From positions 17,283-81,282 of the forward strand of contig CAYFJO010000003.1 of NCBI GenBank assembly GCA_964343305.1: a stretch of DNA of 64,000 nt, written 5' to 3'. The notes under the pieces were generated by a model that was given only the letters and a program-made list of their open reading frames with translations, did no database searches and was not told the DNA's origin. Every line of letters starts with the position of its first letter. Within the stretch, counting starts at the first letter, position 1. Of this stretch, positions 17,666 to 26,714 are shown piece by piece. The DNA is from CAYFJO01 sp964343305 (GTDB lineage Bacteria; Planctomycetota; Planctomycetia; Pirellulales; Pirellulaceae). The translations under genes were made by a program, and so were the position numbers.

Positions 17666-18715
17666 TCAGTCGCTCCCCGCGATTGGGTCCTTTTTTTGTT
17701 TCTTGTGAAGAATCTCAATAACACGACTTCGGCTGGCCGCTCGCCAAGTTGCGCCAATCGCTGCAATGACTTGGCTAGCAACGTCGTTCGTTGACATCTC
17801 TTCCTCTAGCGAGACCGATCGACATTCGCTCAGGCTGCGAAACCATGTTTCTTGCCGCCGGGCAAATTGGCGCGTCCTTGCTTTGACCTTTTCGATTGTC
17901 TCTTCGAGGTCTCCTGTGCCACGAAGATGATCAATCACTTCGCGATAACCCACCGCTTGCGATGCCGTTCGGCTCAACTGGCCGAAAGTGTCGATCAGCC
18001 CACGGACTTCTTCGAGAAAGCCGATCGCGAACATTTTGTCGACGCGCCGCTCGATCCGTTGATGAAGTTCTTCCCGCCGCCATTGAAGTGCGAAAACTTT
18101 GCATGCCTCGGCCGGCTGGTCTTCGTCGAATTGCACTTGCAAGTGGCTGATGGGCTGGCCCGTCAATCGATAAACTTCCAACGCCCGGATCATTCGCCGT
18201 TTGTCGTTGGGATGAAGCTTGGTGGCCGACAAGGGATCGATGTGCATCAGACGTTCGTGCAACGCGGCCAGGCCAACCGTTTCAATTTCCGCTTCGATTT
18301 CGCGCCGCAGGTCCCAATCCGCGGGCGGACCGTCAAAGATGCCGCGCAACATCGCCTTCAGATACATGGGCGTACCGCCGACAAATAACACTTCGCGGCC
18401 GCGCTGGCGAATTTCCTGAGCAATCTTGGTTGCCTGCTCCACGTAATTCGAGACGCTGAATTGCTCGGTCGGATCGAGGATGTCGATCAAGTGATGCTCG
18501 ATCGTCGCGCATTGCTCTGGCGACGGCTTCGCCGTGCCGATGTCCATGCCACGATAAACGGCCATCGAGTCGAGCGAAATGATCTCCGCGTCCAGGCGTT
18601 TCGCCAATTCCATGCCGACGTCCGTTTTGCCGCTGGCCGTCGGCCCGGTCAGGAACCAGCAATCGTGGGCCAGCGAAAAGTCCGCCTCGAAATCAGTTGC
18701 ATCGGATTCAGTCAT
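17666..18715 (-). CDS. miaA: tRNA dimethylallyltransferase
   Basis: 349 residues. It transfers the isopentenyl group to A37 of tRNAs reading UNN codons. The P-loop GPTASGKT is at about 24-31, then DSMAVYRGMDIGTAKPS, HHLIDILDPTEQFSVSNY and VGGTPMYLKAMLRG, all family signatures. RQFARRQETWFR is near the C-terminus. The C-terminal tail after residue 310 is longer than usual. Divergent from hisE, about 106 bases apart. Confidence 0.96.
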   Translation of the reverse strand: MTESDATDFEADFSLAHDCWFLTGPTASGKTDVGMELAKRLDAEIISLDSMAVYRGMDIGTAKPSPEQCATIEHHLIDILDPTEQFSVSNYVEQATKIAQEIRQRGREVLFVGGTPMYLKAMLRGIFDGPPADWDLRREIEAEIETVGLAALHERLMHIDPLSATKLHPNDKRRMIRALEVYRLTGQPISHLQVQFDEDQPAEACKVFALQWRREELHQRIERRVDKMFAIGFLEEVRGLIDTFGQLSRTASQAVGYREVIDHLRGTGDLEETIEKVKARTRQFARRQETWFRSLSECRSVSLEEEMSTNDVASQVIAAIGATWRAASRSRVIEILHKKQKKDPIAGSD

Positions 18716-18821
18716 CGTGGTGAAGCGCCGTTACGTTATAATGAAGCTCTATGTAATTCTCCGCACAGCATTGTCACTTTTAACTTTGATTTAGCCTAGA
18801 CCGGCCGCCAGGAACCGAAGC

Positions 18822-19166
18822 GTGACCAACGACGAAACAACTGTCTTCTCGCGTTTAATGGCCATCATCGAAGATCGCAAGGCCAACCCGCCCGAGCGTT
18901 CTTACACGACCAAACTATTCGCCGGAGGCGTGGCGAAGATCGGAGAAAAGATCGTCGAAGAATCCCATGAAGTTGTCGAGGCCGCCGGCGAGTCCGGCCG
19001 CGAAGGACACGACCACCTGGTTTACGAAGCGGCCGACTTGATTTACCACCTGTTCGTGATGCTAGGCCATCGCGAGGTCAAACTTGAGGAGGTCGAACAG
19101 GAACTGGCGCGACGATTTGGCATCTCTGGCTTGGACGAGAAAGAATCTCGGCAGCAGGAACAATGA
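18822..19166 (+). CDS. hisE: Phosphoribosyl-ATP pyrophosphatase
   Basis: 114 residues. It carries out the second step of histidine synthesis, hydrolysing phosphoribosyl-ATP to phosphoribosyl-AMP. All-alpha MazG-like fold with KIGEKIVEESHEVVEAA (metal-binding Glu residues) and EAADLIYHLFVML. GTG start with AGGAA upstream. It is a stand-alone HisE, not fused to HisI, and no other his gene is nearby. Confidence 0.93.
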   Translation: MTNDETTVFSRLMAIIEDRKANPPERSYTTKLFAGGVAKIGEKIVEESHEVVEAAGESGREGHDHLVYEAADLIYHLFVMLGHREVKLEEVEQELARRFGISGLDEKESRQQEQ

Positions 19167-19332
19167 TAGCCGCATCCCCAAGGAAGTCTGAACTTGGAAG
19201 TATTTGTGTCTTGTGCTTCGGATCGCGGACTTTCGCGCTTTAATCTGGGATGAGCCCGGAGAATGGTGGGACATGTATACGTTCCCACCAGACTTTTAAT
19301 CCATGTTGGATGCCAAGAACGAGAAACGCGAC

Positions 19333-19378
19333 AAACGGGGTCGGATCTCGTTTTGAATAATGAGACCCGACCCCGTTT
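19333..19378. repeat. Palindromic repeat, AAACGGGGTCGG family
   Basis: Arms 19333-19349 (AAACGGGGTCGGATCTC) and 19362-19378 (GAGACCCGACCCCGTTT) pair at 16 of 17 positions around a 12-base loop. Between hisE and the ankyrin gene. Confidence 0.8.
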
Positions 19379-19428
19379 CCGTCGTTGATTGATTGCGAAC
19401 GGGGAATGCAAAAGCGAGAGCGGATCAT

Positions 19429-20055
19429 CTACTTATTGTCGCTGTCAGTGATTTCATTGAGCGAATCAATGAACTTTTTCGAACTTGATGCTAAATACCT
19501 CGCATTCTTGTCGATCAAGAGTCTCACCACCTCTGCATGTTGCATCTGGGCAGCTTGATCTAGTGGCGTAAAGCCTTCATCATCCGTCGCGTTGACATCG
19601 GGGTTTTCCTCTAGCAACCGCTGGACAATATCTTCATATCCTTCTCTAGCTGCTAGATGAAGTGGACTCCAACCATGCTCACACGAAACACTGATACTTG
19701 CATTTGCGCCACTACTAAGCAAGAGGTCAACGATTGCTGGATTCCCGCTCCACACGGCTCCCCAAATGGGTGTTGCTTGTCGACACATCTGGTTGACATC
19801 CGCACCGCAGTTTATCAAGAACCTGACAACTTCGAATTGATTATCATGAGCAGCCAGGCAAAGTAGCGTTTCGCCGTCCTTCCAAGCAAATCTAGCAAGC
19901 TCTGGAGTCTCTCGAACTTCGTCCACTATGCCCTCCCACTTGATGTCTTGAAATGTCAGCAAAGCTGACTCAAACGCCGAAATCTGTGACCAGTCTATGT
20001 TGGCACCTAGGGCGTCAATGTCGATTCTTCCGTTTTCGAGTAGTGGGACTTTCAT
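19429..20055 (-). CDS. Ankyrin-repeat protein
   Basis: 208 residues from ATG 20055; GTG 20121 and ATG 20103 upstream in frame are alternatives, none with a good ribosome site. Four ankyrin repeats fill the C-terminal two thirds: KDGETLLCLAAHDNQFEVVRF, ATPIWGAVWSGNPAIVDLLL, GWSPLHLAAREGYEDIVQRL and GFTPLDQAAQMQHAEVVRLL. No signal peptide or membrane helix. It is a protein-binding module with unknown partner. The base composition appears more AT-rich than the flanking hisE and cmk, which may mean recent arrival. Confidence 0.75.
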   Translation of the reverse strand: MKVPLLENGRIDIDALGANIDWSQISAFESALLTFQDIKWEGIVDEVRETPELARFAWKDGETLLCLAAHDNQFEVVRFLINCGADVNQMCRQATPIWGAVWSGNPAIVDLLLSSGANASISVSCEHGWSPLHLAAREGYEDIVQRLLEENPDVNATDDEGFTPLDQAAQMQHAEVVRLLIDKNARYLASSSKKFIDSLNEITDSDNK

Positions 20056-20194
20056 GACGATTTGATCAATTCGAGAAGTGTCACCCAGCCACCGGCGTTC
20101 CATCTTCCCAAATCCTGACACGGATTTAACAAGGCCGATACGGACGAGCGCCGGATTCAGTGAACGGGAATTGCGACACGCTTTGTTGGAGGAA

Positions 20195-20320
20195 GAACGG
20201 GGGTCAGGTCTTGACTTTTAACTTTTGGCCGGTATCTCACATTGCATGGGACGGCCTTTACCGTGCTCAACACACGCTACGTGAATCATCCGGGTTAGGC
20301 AAGCGAGACGCTTACCCTAC
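20195..20320. repeat. Repeat fragments downstream of cmk
   Basis: Around 20199-20228 is a GGGGGTCAGGTCTTGAC fragment. At 20292-20320 is a short inverted repeat, GGGTTAGGCAAGCG with CGCTTACCCTAC. On the minus strand the latter reads GTAGGGTAAGCG and contains the cmk stop codon TAG. Confidence 0.5.
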
Positions 20321-20976
20321 GTTTTGAAACCTTTTGCTGCCTGCATTAGCCTTTCCAATTGATTAACCACTTCATCTCGCGTTAGCCCGTCGGTCATCAC
20401 TTCGATCGCGTCGAGGGCTTTCATCAGGCGTCCAACTTCCCGGTTCGAATCTCGGCGGTCTCGCTCGTTTTGTTGTGCGAGCACCTCTTCGAACGTCACT
20501 TGTTCGCCCTGTGCGACAAGATCGCTCAGGCGCCGCCTTGCTCGTTCTTCGGGGCTGGCGGTCAGAAAGATTTTGCACTCTGCATCGGGAAACGCCACCG
20601 TGCCTTGGTCGCGGCCTTCGGTCACCGTGTTCTGATCGGCCGCGATTCTTCTTTGTAGCTCGACCAGGTTTTTACGAATCAAAGGATTGTCGGCGACGAA
20701 ATGGATCGCGGTGGTCACTTCGGTCGTGCGAATGTCATCCGTGACATCTTCGCCGTTGACGATGACGCGTGGACCTTGAAATTCGATTGAAATCTCTTGC
20801 GACAGTCGGACCAAGGCATCTTCGTCGTGCCAGTCGATTTTCTGACGCAACGCAGTCAACGCGACAGCACGATACGTGGCTCCGGTGTCAAGAAACTGAA
20901 AGCCCAATCGCTCTGCCAGCGCACGCGACACATAACTTTTCCCTGCCCCCGCCGGTCCGTCAATCGTTACGATCAT
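20317..20976 (-). CDS. cmk: Cytidylate kinase
   Basis: 219 residues. It phosphorylates CMP and dCMP. P-loop GPAGAGKS at 7-14, FLDTGATYRAVAL substrate loop, GRDQGTVAFPDAECKIFLTAS (usually GRDIGTVVFP) and ARRRLSDL. Six bases after the stop of the large GH38-like gene; the ribosome site AGGA overlaps that stop, so the two are probably co-transcribed. Its stop lies in a GTAG repeat. Confidence 0.95.
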   Translation of the reverse strand: MIVTIDGPAGAGKSYVSRALAERLGFQFLDTGATYRAVALTALRQKIDWHDEDALVRLSQEISIEFQGPRVIVNGEDVTDDIRTTEVTTAIHFVADNPLIRKNLVELQRRIAADQNTVTEGRDQGTVAFPDAECKIFLTASPEERARRRLSDLVAQGEQVTFEEVLAQQNERDRRDSNREVGRLMKALDAIEVMTDGLTRDEVVNQLERLMQAAKGFKT

Positions 20977-20982
20977 TTGATC

Positions 20983-23835
20983 CTACCAGCGGCATTCGAT
21001 TTCCGCCCATTCGCTAGCGCAGACATCCAACCGTACTTTGCCTTCTTCTATTTTGCAGTCGCTGATCGAGTTGCCTTGAAAGTCGACCACGCGGGCTTCG
21101 CGAATTGCATGGAAACTACTCAAGGTTGCTCGGCATGAGCGGGCGGCGGTCTCCAACAATCGTACGCGAAAACCTTGCACACTCCCATCCGACTCCATCG
21201 GCTCCCAATGCGTGGCGACGATGTTTTTGGCATCGACATGGAACAGCCAACTCGAACTGGCGGGCGAAGGGACGGCGGCGGTTTGTGCGAATAATGTATC
21301 CGGCATCAGCAAACTGGTGGCCGCTTGCATGGGATAGGGAACGTCGATGCCGATGCCGACGCGAAAGCGACGAGCCGTTTCGCCACGTACGATCAACAAG
21401 CTGTCGAGTATCCGGTGTCCGCACTTGCGATGGAATGGCAAGCCGCCGGTCAGGATCGTCGTCTTACGTTTCTTGTCGATGCTCTCGATGTCTATGTATT
21501 GTGGGGCTTCGAAGTGTTTGCTGCTGATTGCCTGTTTAAGTCCGTTGACGGCTCGCCACATGTCGACGGTTGGTTCGGCCCAAGCGAAGCGCGCTGCGAA
21601 ATACGAGTTCCACGGATCCGCACGTGGATCAACTTTTGGGTCCAGCTCGATGTCGATTAACACAACGCGCGTGCCACGCCACAGCCGAAACGTTTGTTGG
21701 TATTCCGCCAGATCCGTGCCGTCTTTATCAAGCAACCGGCCGTTGACGACGATTTCGCCGAGCGTGGAACTGTTGCTGGTTACTTCGATGTTGTCCGCCG
21801 CCATGACTGAGTAATTGGCCATCTCGTCTGGGTCTTGCCAAGTGTCGTCGACGTTGGCTCGCTGGCCTGGCAAGCGAAACGCGAGTTGCTGCGAGAGCCG
21901 ATTGCCGCGGTGCTTGTATTCGTACAAAGACCGCATCGCGCCGGTTGTCGAATCGATGAGCACTTCGAAAAACTCGTTTCTGAGCAAACAGTAGCCTTCG
22001 TCTTGCGTCTTGTCCTCCGCCAGTGGGCGATTGTCCCGACGGCTTCGCCCGGCGGGCTTCTTGCCTGGTGCGACCCAAACGAAACCCATCGGTGGGACGT
22101 CGACAATAATCTGTTTTGTGTCGCCGGCATCACTGGCCGAGTAGATCGGTTTTTCCACCACTGGCAGTCGTTTCAGTTCTGGTGTCTCCACTCCGATCCG
22201 ACGAACGAAACTGCACGGATTGGCGACTAGATAGCCTTCGACTTCTTCGCGGTCTTGGCGCGGCAGGCATTCAGCAAATCGTTTTGTGGCATCGGCGACC
22301 GCGTTCGTAGTTTGTTCATTGAGATCGCTGCCTTGTTCGATTTCGACCGTTCGATCAATGTCGTTGAGCAACGTGTCGCTCGATTTGGCGACATCGCCCG
22401 TGACGAGACCGACGAGCGTGCGCAGTGCATTGGCCGCCTCGGCCGCCGTTCGCTGTCGCCAATAATTCGTCGACGAGGAAATCGGATTGGGCGTGCGGCG
22501 AATAATTGCCTGTTTTAAGTAGGGCGACTGATATTGGTCGGCCGTGAATCGGTCGGACTGACCTGCATCGTCGGTTTCACGGATGTACTCATCGAACGTG
22601 ACGAACTTGCCAAGCGCCGGGCCATAGCTGGCAATCCGCCGCAAATCGCTTAGCCAAACGCTGGATTTGCCGGGCCAATGAGCCAAGCAGACGGTGGCCA
22701 CGTGGTCCATGTCCATCGATTCGCCCATTTTGACCGCCAGATTCAGATACGTGGCGGGCTTGGTCGCGTCTAGCGGAGCGCGGGCCATCGCATCAATCGA
22801 TGTGCCGTCGGGGCTCTCCCAGCGTGTTTTGATTTGCACGCCTTCGGGAAATCGACCGTCGTCCAGCGTGGCGTGTAGCCCGGCTTCGATGCCAAGTTTG
22901 CTCAGAATCTGTGGCAGAGCAGGCGTCAATCCAAATCGTCGTCGGCCGAAAACCTTGGGAGGCTCGCCGAGATGCGTTTTGTAATCTTCCAGTCCACTGC
23001 GGAATTCACTGAGGATTGTCTCGCAAGAGAGCAGCGGCAGCCGACGTTCGACGGACTCGCCGCCAAGCACACAGGCTTCGCCTTTTTCTAACTTCGCCCG
23101 CAGCGCGGCCAACGTTTCAGATTCTTGTTGAGCCATGCATTCGACCGAGGTGGCAGACAGCAACAAATTGATTGGCGAGGACAAGGCAAGTTCGTCGCGC
23201 AACACCTGGCCGATCGTTGTGTCGGCAACCAAAGTGAGGTCAATGATGAAGGCGTCCACGGGGTAGTAATGGTCGCGTTCTTCGGCGAGCACGTCAAAAC
23301 AAGACGTTAGTTTTTCACGGGCAAGCTCCACGTCTCGTTCCATCGCGGCTTTGGCCGCGGCGACCGTTTGGTTGCTGAAGTGAATTTCGTCGAGGTTACT
23401 GGAGTAGCGCATTTGCCGCGTGAGCAATTCGACTTGCAGATAGCAATAGCCCAGCGCCAGAAAATCGGCGGCCAATTCGCCGTCGACTTGGCCATCGCCA
23501 CCATCAAGATTTTCCAGAGCCAGCGAGATGATTTCATCTCGGTCGGTTTTTTTGCGGATGAAGTTGGCACCTTCTTCCTTGGCGCGCTGTGCGAATCCTG
23601 TGGGTAGCTCATGCACGCTGACCGACGGAGCGAGCACGAGTCGTTCGCTAAGGTCTTCCGGCGGATCGTCAACTCGGTGCCATGCCGGGATTGATTCGAC
23701 GCAATGGATCAGTGCCGGATGCCAGAGCGCGGTCCAGTTGGCGAGCAGTCCCTGGGCATCGTCTCCTTCATGATGAAGCGGGAAATCCTCAAGGCTGTGG
23801 CACGGGAGCAGAATAATGTTTTCTCGATACTTCAT
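20983..23835 (-). CDS. Large glycoside hydrolase family 38/57-like protein
   Basis: 950 residues from ATG 23835, no signal peptide. The middle region VFGRRRFGLTPALPQILSKLG followed by GLHATLDDGRFP and the C-terminal beta-rich half (FRLWRGTRVVLIDIELDP, HRILDSLLIVRG) resemble the overall layout of alpha-mannosidase-like GH38/57 enzymes. The diagnostic catalytic Asp motif of GH38 could not be placed, so the activity is unproven and the protein may be a non-catalytic or new-activity branch. Cytoplasmic. Upstream of and nearly touching cmk. Confidence 0.6.
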   Translation of the reverse strand: MKYRENIILLPCHSLEDFPLHHEGDDAQGLLANWTALWHPALIHCVESIPAWHRVDDPPEDLSERLVLAPSVSVHELPTGFAQRAKEEGANFIRKKTDRDEIISLALENLDGGDGQVDGELAADFLALGYCYLQVELLTRQMRYSSNLDEIHFSNQTVAAAKAAMERDVELAREKLTSCFDVLAEERDHYYPVDAFIIDLTLVADTTIGQVLRDELALSSPINLLLSATSVECMAQQESETLAALRAKLEKGEACVLGGESVERRLPLLSCETILSEFRSGLEDYKTHLGEPPKVFGRRRFGLTPALPQILSKLGIEAGLHATLDDGRFPEGVQIKTRWESPDGTSIDAMARAPLDATKPATYLNLAVKMGESMDMDHVATVCLAHWPGKSSVWLSDLRRIASYGPALGKFVTFDEYIRETDDAGQSDRFTADQYQSPYLKQAIIRRTPNPISSSTNYWRQRTAAEAANALRTLVGLVTGDVAKSSDTLLNDIDRTVEIEQGSDLNEQTTNAVADATKRFAECLPRQDREEVEGYLVANPCSFVRRIGVETPELKRLPVVEKPIYSASDAGDTKQIIVDVPPMGFVWVAPGKKPAGRSRRDNRPLAEDKTQDEGYCLLRNEFFEVLIDSTTGAMRSLYEYKHRGNRLSQQLAFRLPGQRANVDDTWQDPDEMANYSVMAADNIEVTSNSSTLGEIVVNGRLLDKDGTDLAEYQQTFRLWRGTRVVLIDIELDPKVDPRADPWNSYFAARFAWAEPTVDMWRAVNGLKQAISSKHFEAPQYIDIESIDKKRKTTILTGGLPFHRKCGHRILDSLLIVRGETARRFRVGIGIDVPYPMQAATSLLMPDTLFAQTAAVPSPASSSWLFHVDAKNIVATHWEPMESDGSVQGFRVRLLETAARSCRATLSSFHAIREARVVDFQGNSISDCKIEEGKVRLDVCASEWAEIECRW

Positions 23836-24414
23836 CGGCGGACTCAATATCCAAAGATACGTGTGATCAACGAGAAAGATAGACGGATAGCTCGTTAGGC
23901 TGGTGGGGTGCAAGAGCGTACGGGAGGATGCTGCCGTACCAGGTTAGAAGTCGCCAACGCTTGGCATTGCCGACGTGAATAATAGTGATCCTAGCACGAG
24001 GGGTTTTTGTCGACAACCAAACGTGTCGACACGTACCCGCAGCACAAGTGAGGGGGTTCGCAAAACTCCGTCACTCGCTCACGCGCTGTGTTTGCATGAC
24101 CTTTGGTGATTGCTTTACTCCAATTAGGGGGATTGTGACGGCAATTCATCAAAATAAAATGGCCTCCAAAGCATGCGGGGAATCATGCTTGATGGATAAG
24201 TCGTTGTGGCGATTGAACATGGTTCATTTCTCACAACCTGAAATTTCGTTGACAAACACCGTACTCTCCCAGTAAATTAGGAACTAAAGAGAATCCGGCC
24301 AGCTCCTTATCTTACATTCACTCGTCTCATCGACATTTTGAGCCAGAGCTGCCGGGGCAAGCGGCTTTCGGACGGTCGTTTGTTGAGGCACATTTGGACT
24401 TGGGGGAATCACCC
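23836..24414. other. Divergent intergenic region before the pilM-like operon
   Basis: 579 bases between divergent genes with no convincing ORF; a 96-codon frame at 23985-24275 has no motif, ribosome site or normal composition. A small hairpin GTACGG/CCGTAC lies at 23918-23939. The right half is AT-rich and holds a possible promoter at 24249-24277. Confidence 0.5.
24249..24277 (+). promoter_or_regulatory. Possible sigma-70 promoter of the pilM-like operon
   Basis: TTGACA at 24249-24254, a 17-base spacer, then GTAAAT at 24272-24277. The -35 box is perfect and the -10 weak. It would give a leader of about 130 bases before the ATG at 24415. Confidence 0.4.
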
Positions 24415-26712
24415 ATGGCTAAGAAAAAACGCCGCAGCGGTGTTTGGGGAATTGATATTGGACAATGCGGCTTAAAAGCGCTGCGTTGTGTCGAAGGCGA
24501 CGACGAAGATGAACCCCTCGTTGCCGATGCATTTGATTACATCGAGTACCCCAAGGTACTTAGCCAACCCGAAGCGGACGCGGACGAGTTGATTCGCGAG
24601 GCGCTCGAGCAATTCTTGGAACGCAACGAGATCAAGGGCGACAGAGTTGCGATGTCGGTCTCTGGCCAAGCGGGCTTGTCGCGATTCTTCAAGCCGCCGC
24701 CTGTCGACGCCAAGATGATTCCCGACATCGTCAAGTATGAAGCTCGGCAGCAGATTCCGTTTGCGCTGGAAGACGTCATCTGGGACTTTCAACGAATCGG
24801 CGGCCAAGAAGTGGACGGCTTCGTGATGGATGCCGAAGTTGGCATTTTCGCGATGAAACGCGACGCCGTGTTCCGTGCGTTGCAACCATTCACGGACGCC
24901 GAGGTCGAGGTGGACATCGTCCAATTGGCGCCGTTGTCGATCTACAACGCGGTTTGCCACGACATGCTGGGCGATCTTCCTGCGCCGGAAGACATCGACC
25001 CCGATGATCCGCCCGAATCCGTGGTCGTGCTGTCGGTCGGTACGGAAACGACCGATCTGGTCATTACCAATGGCAGCCGGTTGTGGCAGCGAAACATTCC
25101 GCTCGGCGGAAACCATTTTACAAAACAGTTGACCAAGGAATTGAAGCTGACCTATGCCAAGGCGGAACATCTAAAACGCAACGCACGTCAGGCGGAAGAT
25201 CCCAAGACGGTTTTCCAAGTCATGCGGCCGGTGTTTAACGACCTGGTCACCGAAATCCAGCGCAGCGTTGGCTACTTCCAAAGCATCGACCGCCAGGCCA
25301 AGATCGGCAAGATGGTGTTGCTCGGCAACGCGGTCAAGCTGCCGGGTTTGCGGCAATACCTGTCCAAGAACCTGGGACAGGAAGTCGTCAAACTGGATAC
25401 TTACGATTCGCTGTCGGGATCGGCGGTGCTGGATGCCAAAGCCTTCAAGGACAACGCGCTCTCGTTTGGCGTGGCCTATGGCCTGTGCCTGCAAGCGCTA
25501 GACGTCGGCAGGATTGGCACCAACCTGTTGCCGCGAGAATTCATCACGGAGCGACTGATCCGTGAGAAAAAACCTTGGGCGGTTGTCTCGGTGGCCGCGT
25601 TGCTGTTGGCGATGGCGTTCAACTATTTCTTCCAATACAACGCTTGGAGCCGCGTGCATCCCGAGTTGACGGAGGTCGGCGAAAAGGGAAGTGTAAGCTA
25701 CAATGACATGTTTAGGACGATCGAGGGCATCGAAAAGGAGAGCAGCGAAAAGCTGGCTCGTGACACAAAACAACTTGCCGAAATGACGCACATCAAGTCG
25801 CTGGGCACGGAAGTGGTCGGCGACGGGGATCGCAAGCTGTTATGGGCCGAGTTGATCAAAACCATTCATCTGGCCCTGCCGACCGATCCGCGTGTCACAC
25901 CGGGCGATTCCGCCGATCCATTGAAAGTGCCCTTTATCGACCGCGAGGACATTCAAATCGAGTACCTGGAATCGGAGTATTTTCAAGAACTATCCGGATG
26001 GTATGAAGGGCCGGTGAAGGGTCTTTACCAGATTGAGTTAAATCGGGCCCGAAACGAAGACACGGCGAATGCGGAAGGAGAGTCGGCAGACGAAGCCGCG
26101 ACAGCCGAAGCCGCGGTGGTGGAAGATCCCGGACCTTCCGGCAAAGGCTGGGTGTTCGAAATGGCGGGATATCATTTTCACAACAGCAATTCGCGCGTGG
26201 ATAAGGGCTGGGGTGCCGCTTACATTCGAAACACGCTGCTCAAGAACCTGCGCGAAGGCACAGTCAAATTGCCCGACCAGGAAGGCAACGAGGTGGAGTT
26301 CACCTACAAGGAAATGGGTGTCGGTTATCCGATTTTGGCGGTGAACAACGAAATCAACCACGCGTATCGGCTGAAGAATCCGAACCACCCCGCCAACAGT
26401 CAAGGTGGCGGCCGGGTGGGGGCAGTCCGTGGCGATGATGATGGCACAGCAATCCCCCTCGATTTTGCCGCGCCTAAGTATGATTTTGTCATTCAATTCT
26501 GTTGGCAGGAAAACCCACTGACGCAACGGATGGAACTGTTGACCAAGCGTCTGGAAGAGCAGAGGCAGCTTGAAGAACAGCGACGGCTTGAGGCGCAACA
26601 AGCCGCCGAGGCCGCGGCAAACGAACAGGGCGAGCCAGCAGCCGGGAATCCGGCACCAGCAGACCCAGCGGCAAACGCTGGCGGGGCGAACAATGCGAAT
26701 GGAGGATCCTAA
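24415..26712 (+). CDS. PilM-PilN-like fusion protein
   Basis: 765 residues from ATG 24415 (GGGGA upstream). Residues 1-370 are an actin-fold ATPase of the PilM type: GVWGIDIGQCGLKALR, KYEARQQIPFALEDVIWDF, VVVLSVGTETTDLVI and LGNAVKLPGLRQYL. Directly after it comes TNLLPREF at about 370, the hallmark of PilN (INLLP), a membrane helix (about 388-410) and a long periplasmic part ending in a Glu/Gln/Ala/Pro-rich tail. In other bacteria PilM and PilN are separate and form the inner-membrane platform of type IV pili or type II secretion. First gene of a three-gene operon. Confidence 0.8.
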   Translation: MAKKKRRSGVWGIDIGQCGLKALRCVEGDDEDEPLVADAFDYIEYPKVLSQPEADADELIREALEQFLERNEIKGDRVAMSVSGQAGLSRFFKPPPVDAKMIPDIVKYEARQQIPFALEDVIWDFQRIGGQEVDGFVMDAEVGIFAMKRDAVFRALQPFTDAEVEVDIVQLAPLSIYNAVCHDMLGDLPAPEDIDPDDPPESVVVLSVGTETTDLVITNGSRLWQRNIPLGGNHFTKQLTKELKLTYAKAEHLKRNARQAEDPKTVFQVMRPVFNDLVTEIQRSVGYFQSIDRQAKIGKMVLLGNAVKLPGLRQYLSKNLGQEVVKLDTYDSLSGSAVLDAKAFKDNALSFGVAYGLCLQALDVGRIGTNLLPREFITERLIREKKPWAVVSVAALLLAMAFNYFFQYNAWSRVHPELTEVGEKGSVSYNDMFRTIEGIEKESSEKLARDTKQLAEMTHIKSLGTEVVGDGDRKLLWAELIKTIHLALPTDPRVTPGDSADPLKVPFIDREDIQIEYLESEYFQELSGWYEGPVKGLYQIELNRARNEDTANAEGESADEAATAEAAVVEDPGPSGKGWVFEMAGYHFHNSNSRVDKGWGAAYIRNTLLKNLREGTVKLPDQEGNEVEFTYKEMGVGYPILAVNNEINHAYRLKNPNHPANSQGGGRVGAVRGDDDGTAIPLDFAAPKYDFVIQFCWQENPLTQRMELLTKRLEEQRQLEEQRRLEAQQAAEAAANEQGEPAAGNPAPADPAANAGGANNANGGS

Positions 26713-26714
26713 TT

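Noticed and set aside
17404..17721. Plus-strand frame of 105 codons in the gap beside miaA
   Set aside because: It overlaps the miaA 3' end, has no motif, and other frames are equally open.
23985..24275. 96-codon plus-strand frame in the gap before the pilM-like operon
   Set aside because: No ribosome site, no recognisable motif, Cys-rich random composition, and it covers the likely promoter.
24472..25170. 232-codon minus-strand frame opposite the pilM-like gene
   Set aside because: Shadow of the codon bias of the PilM-PilN gene.
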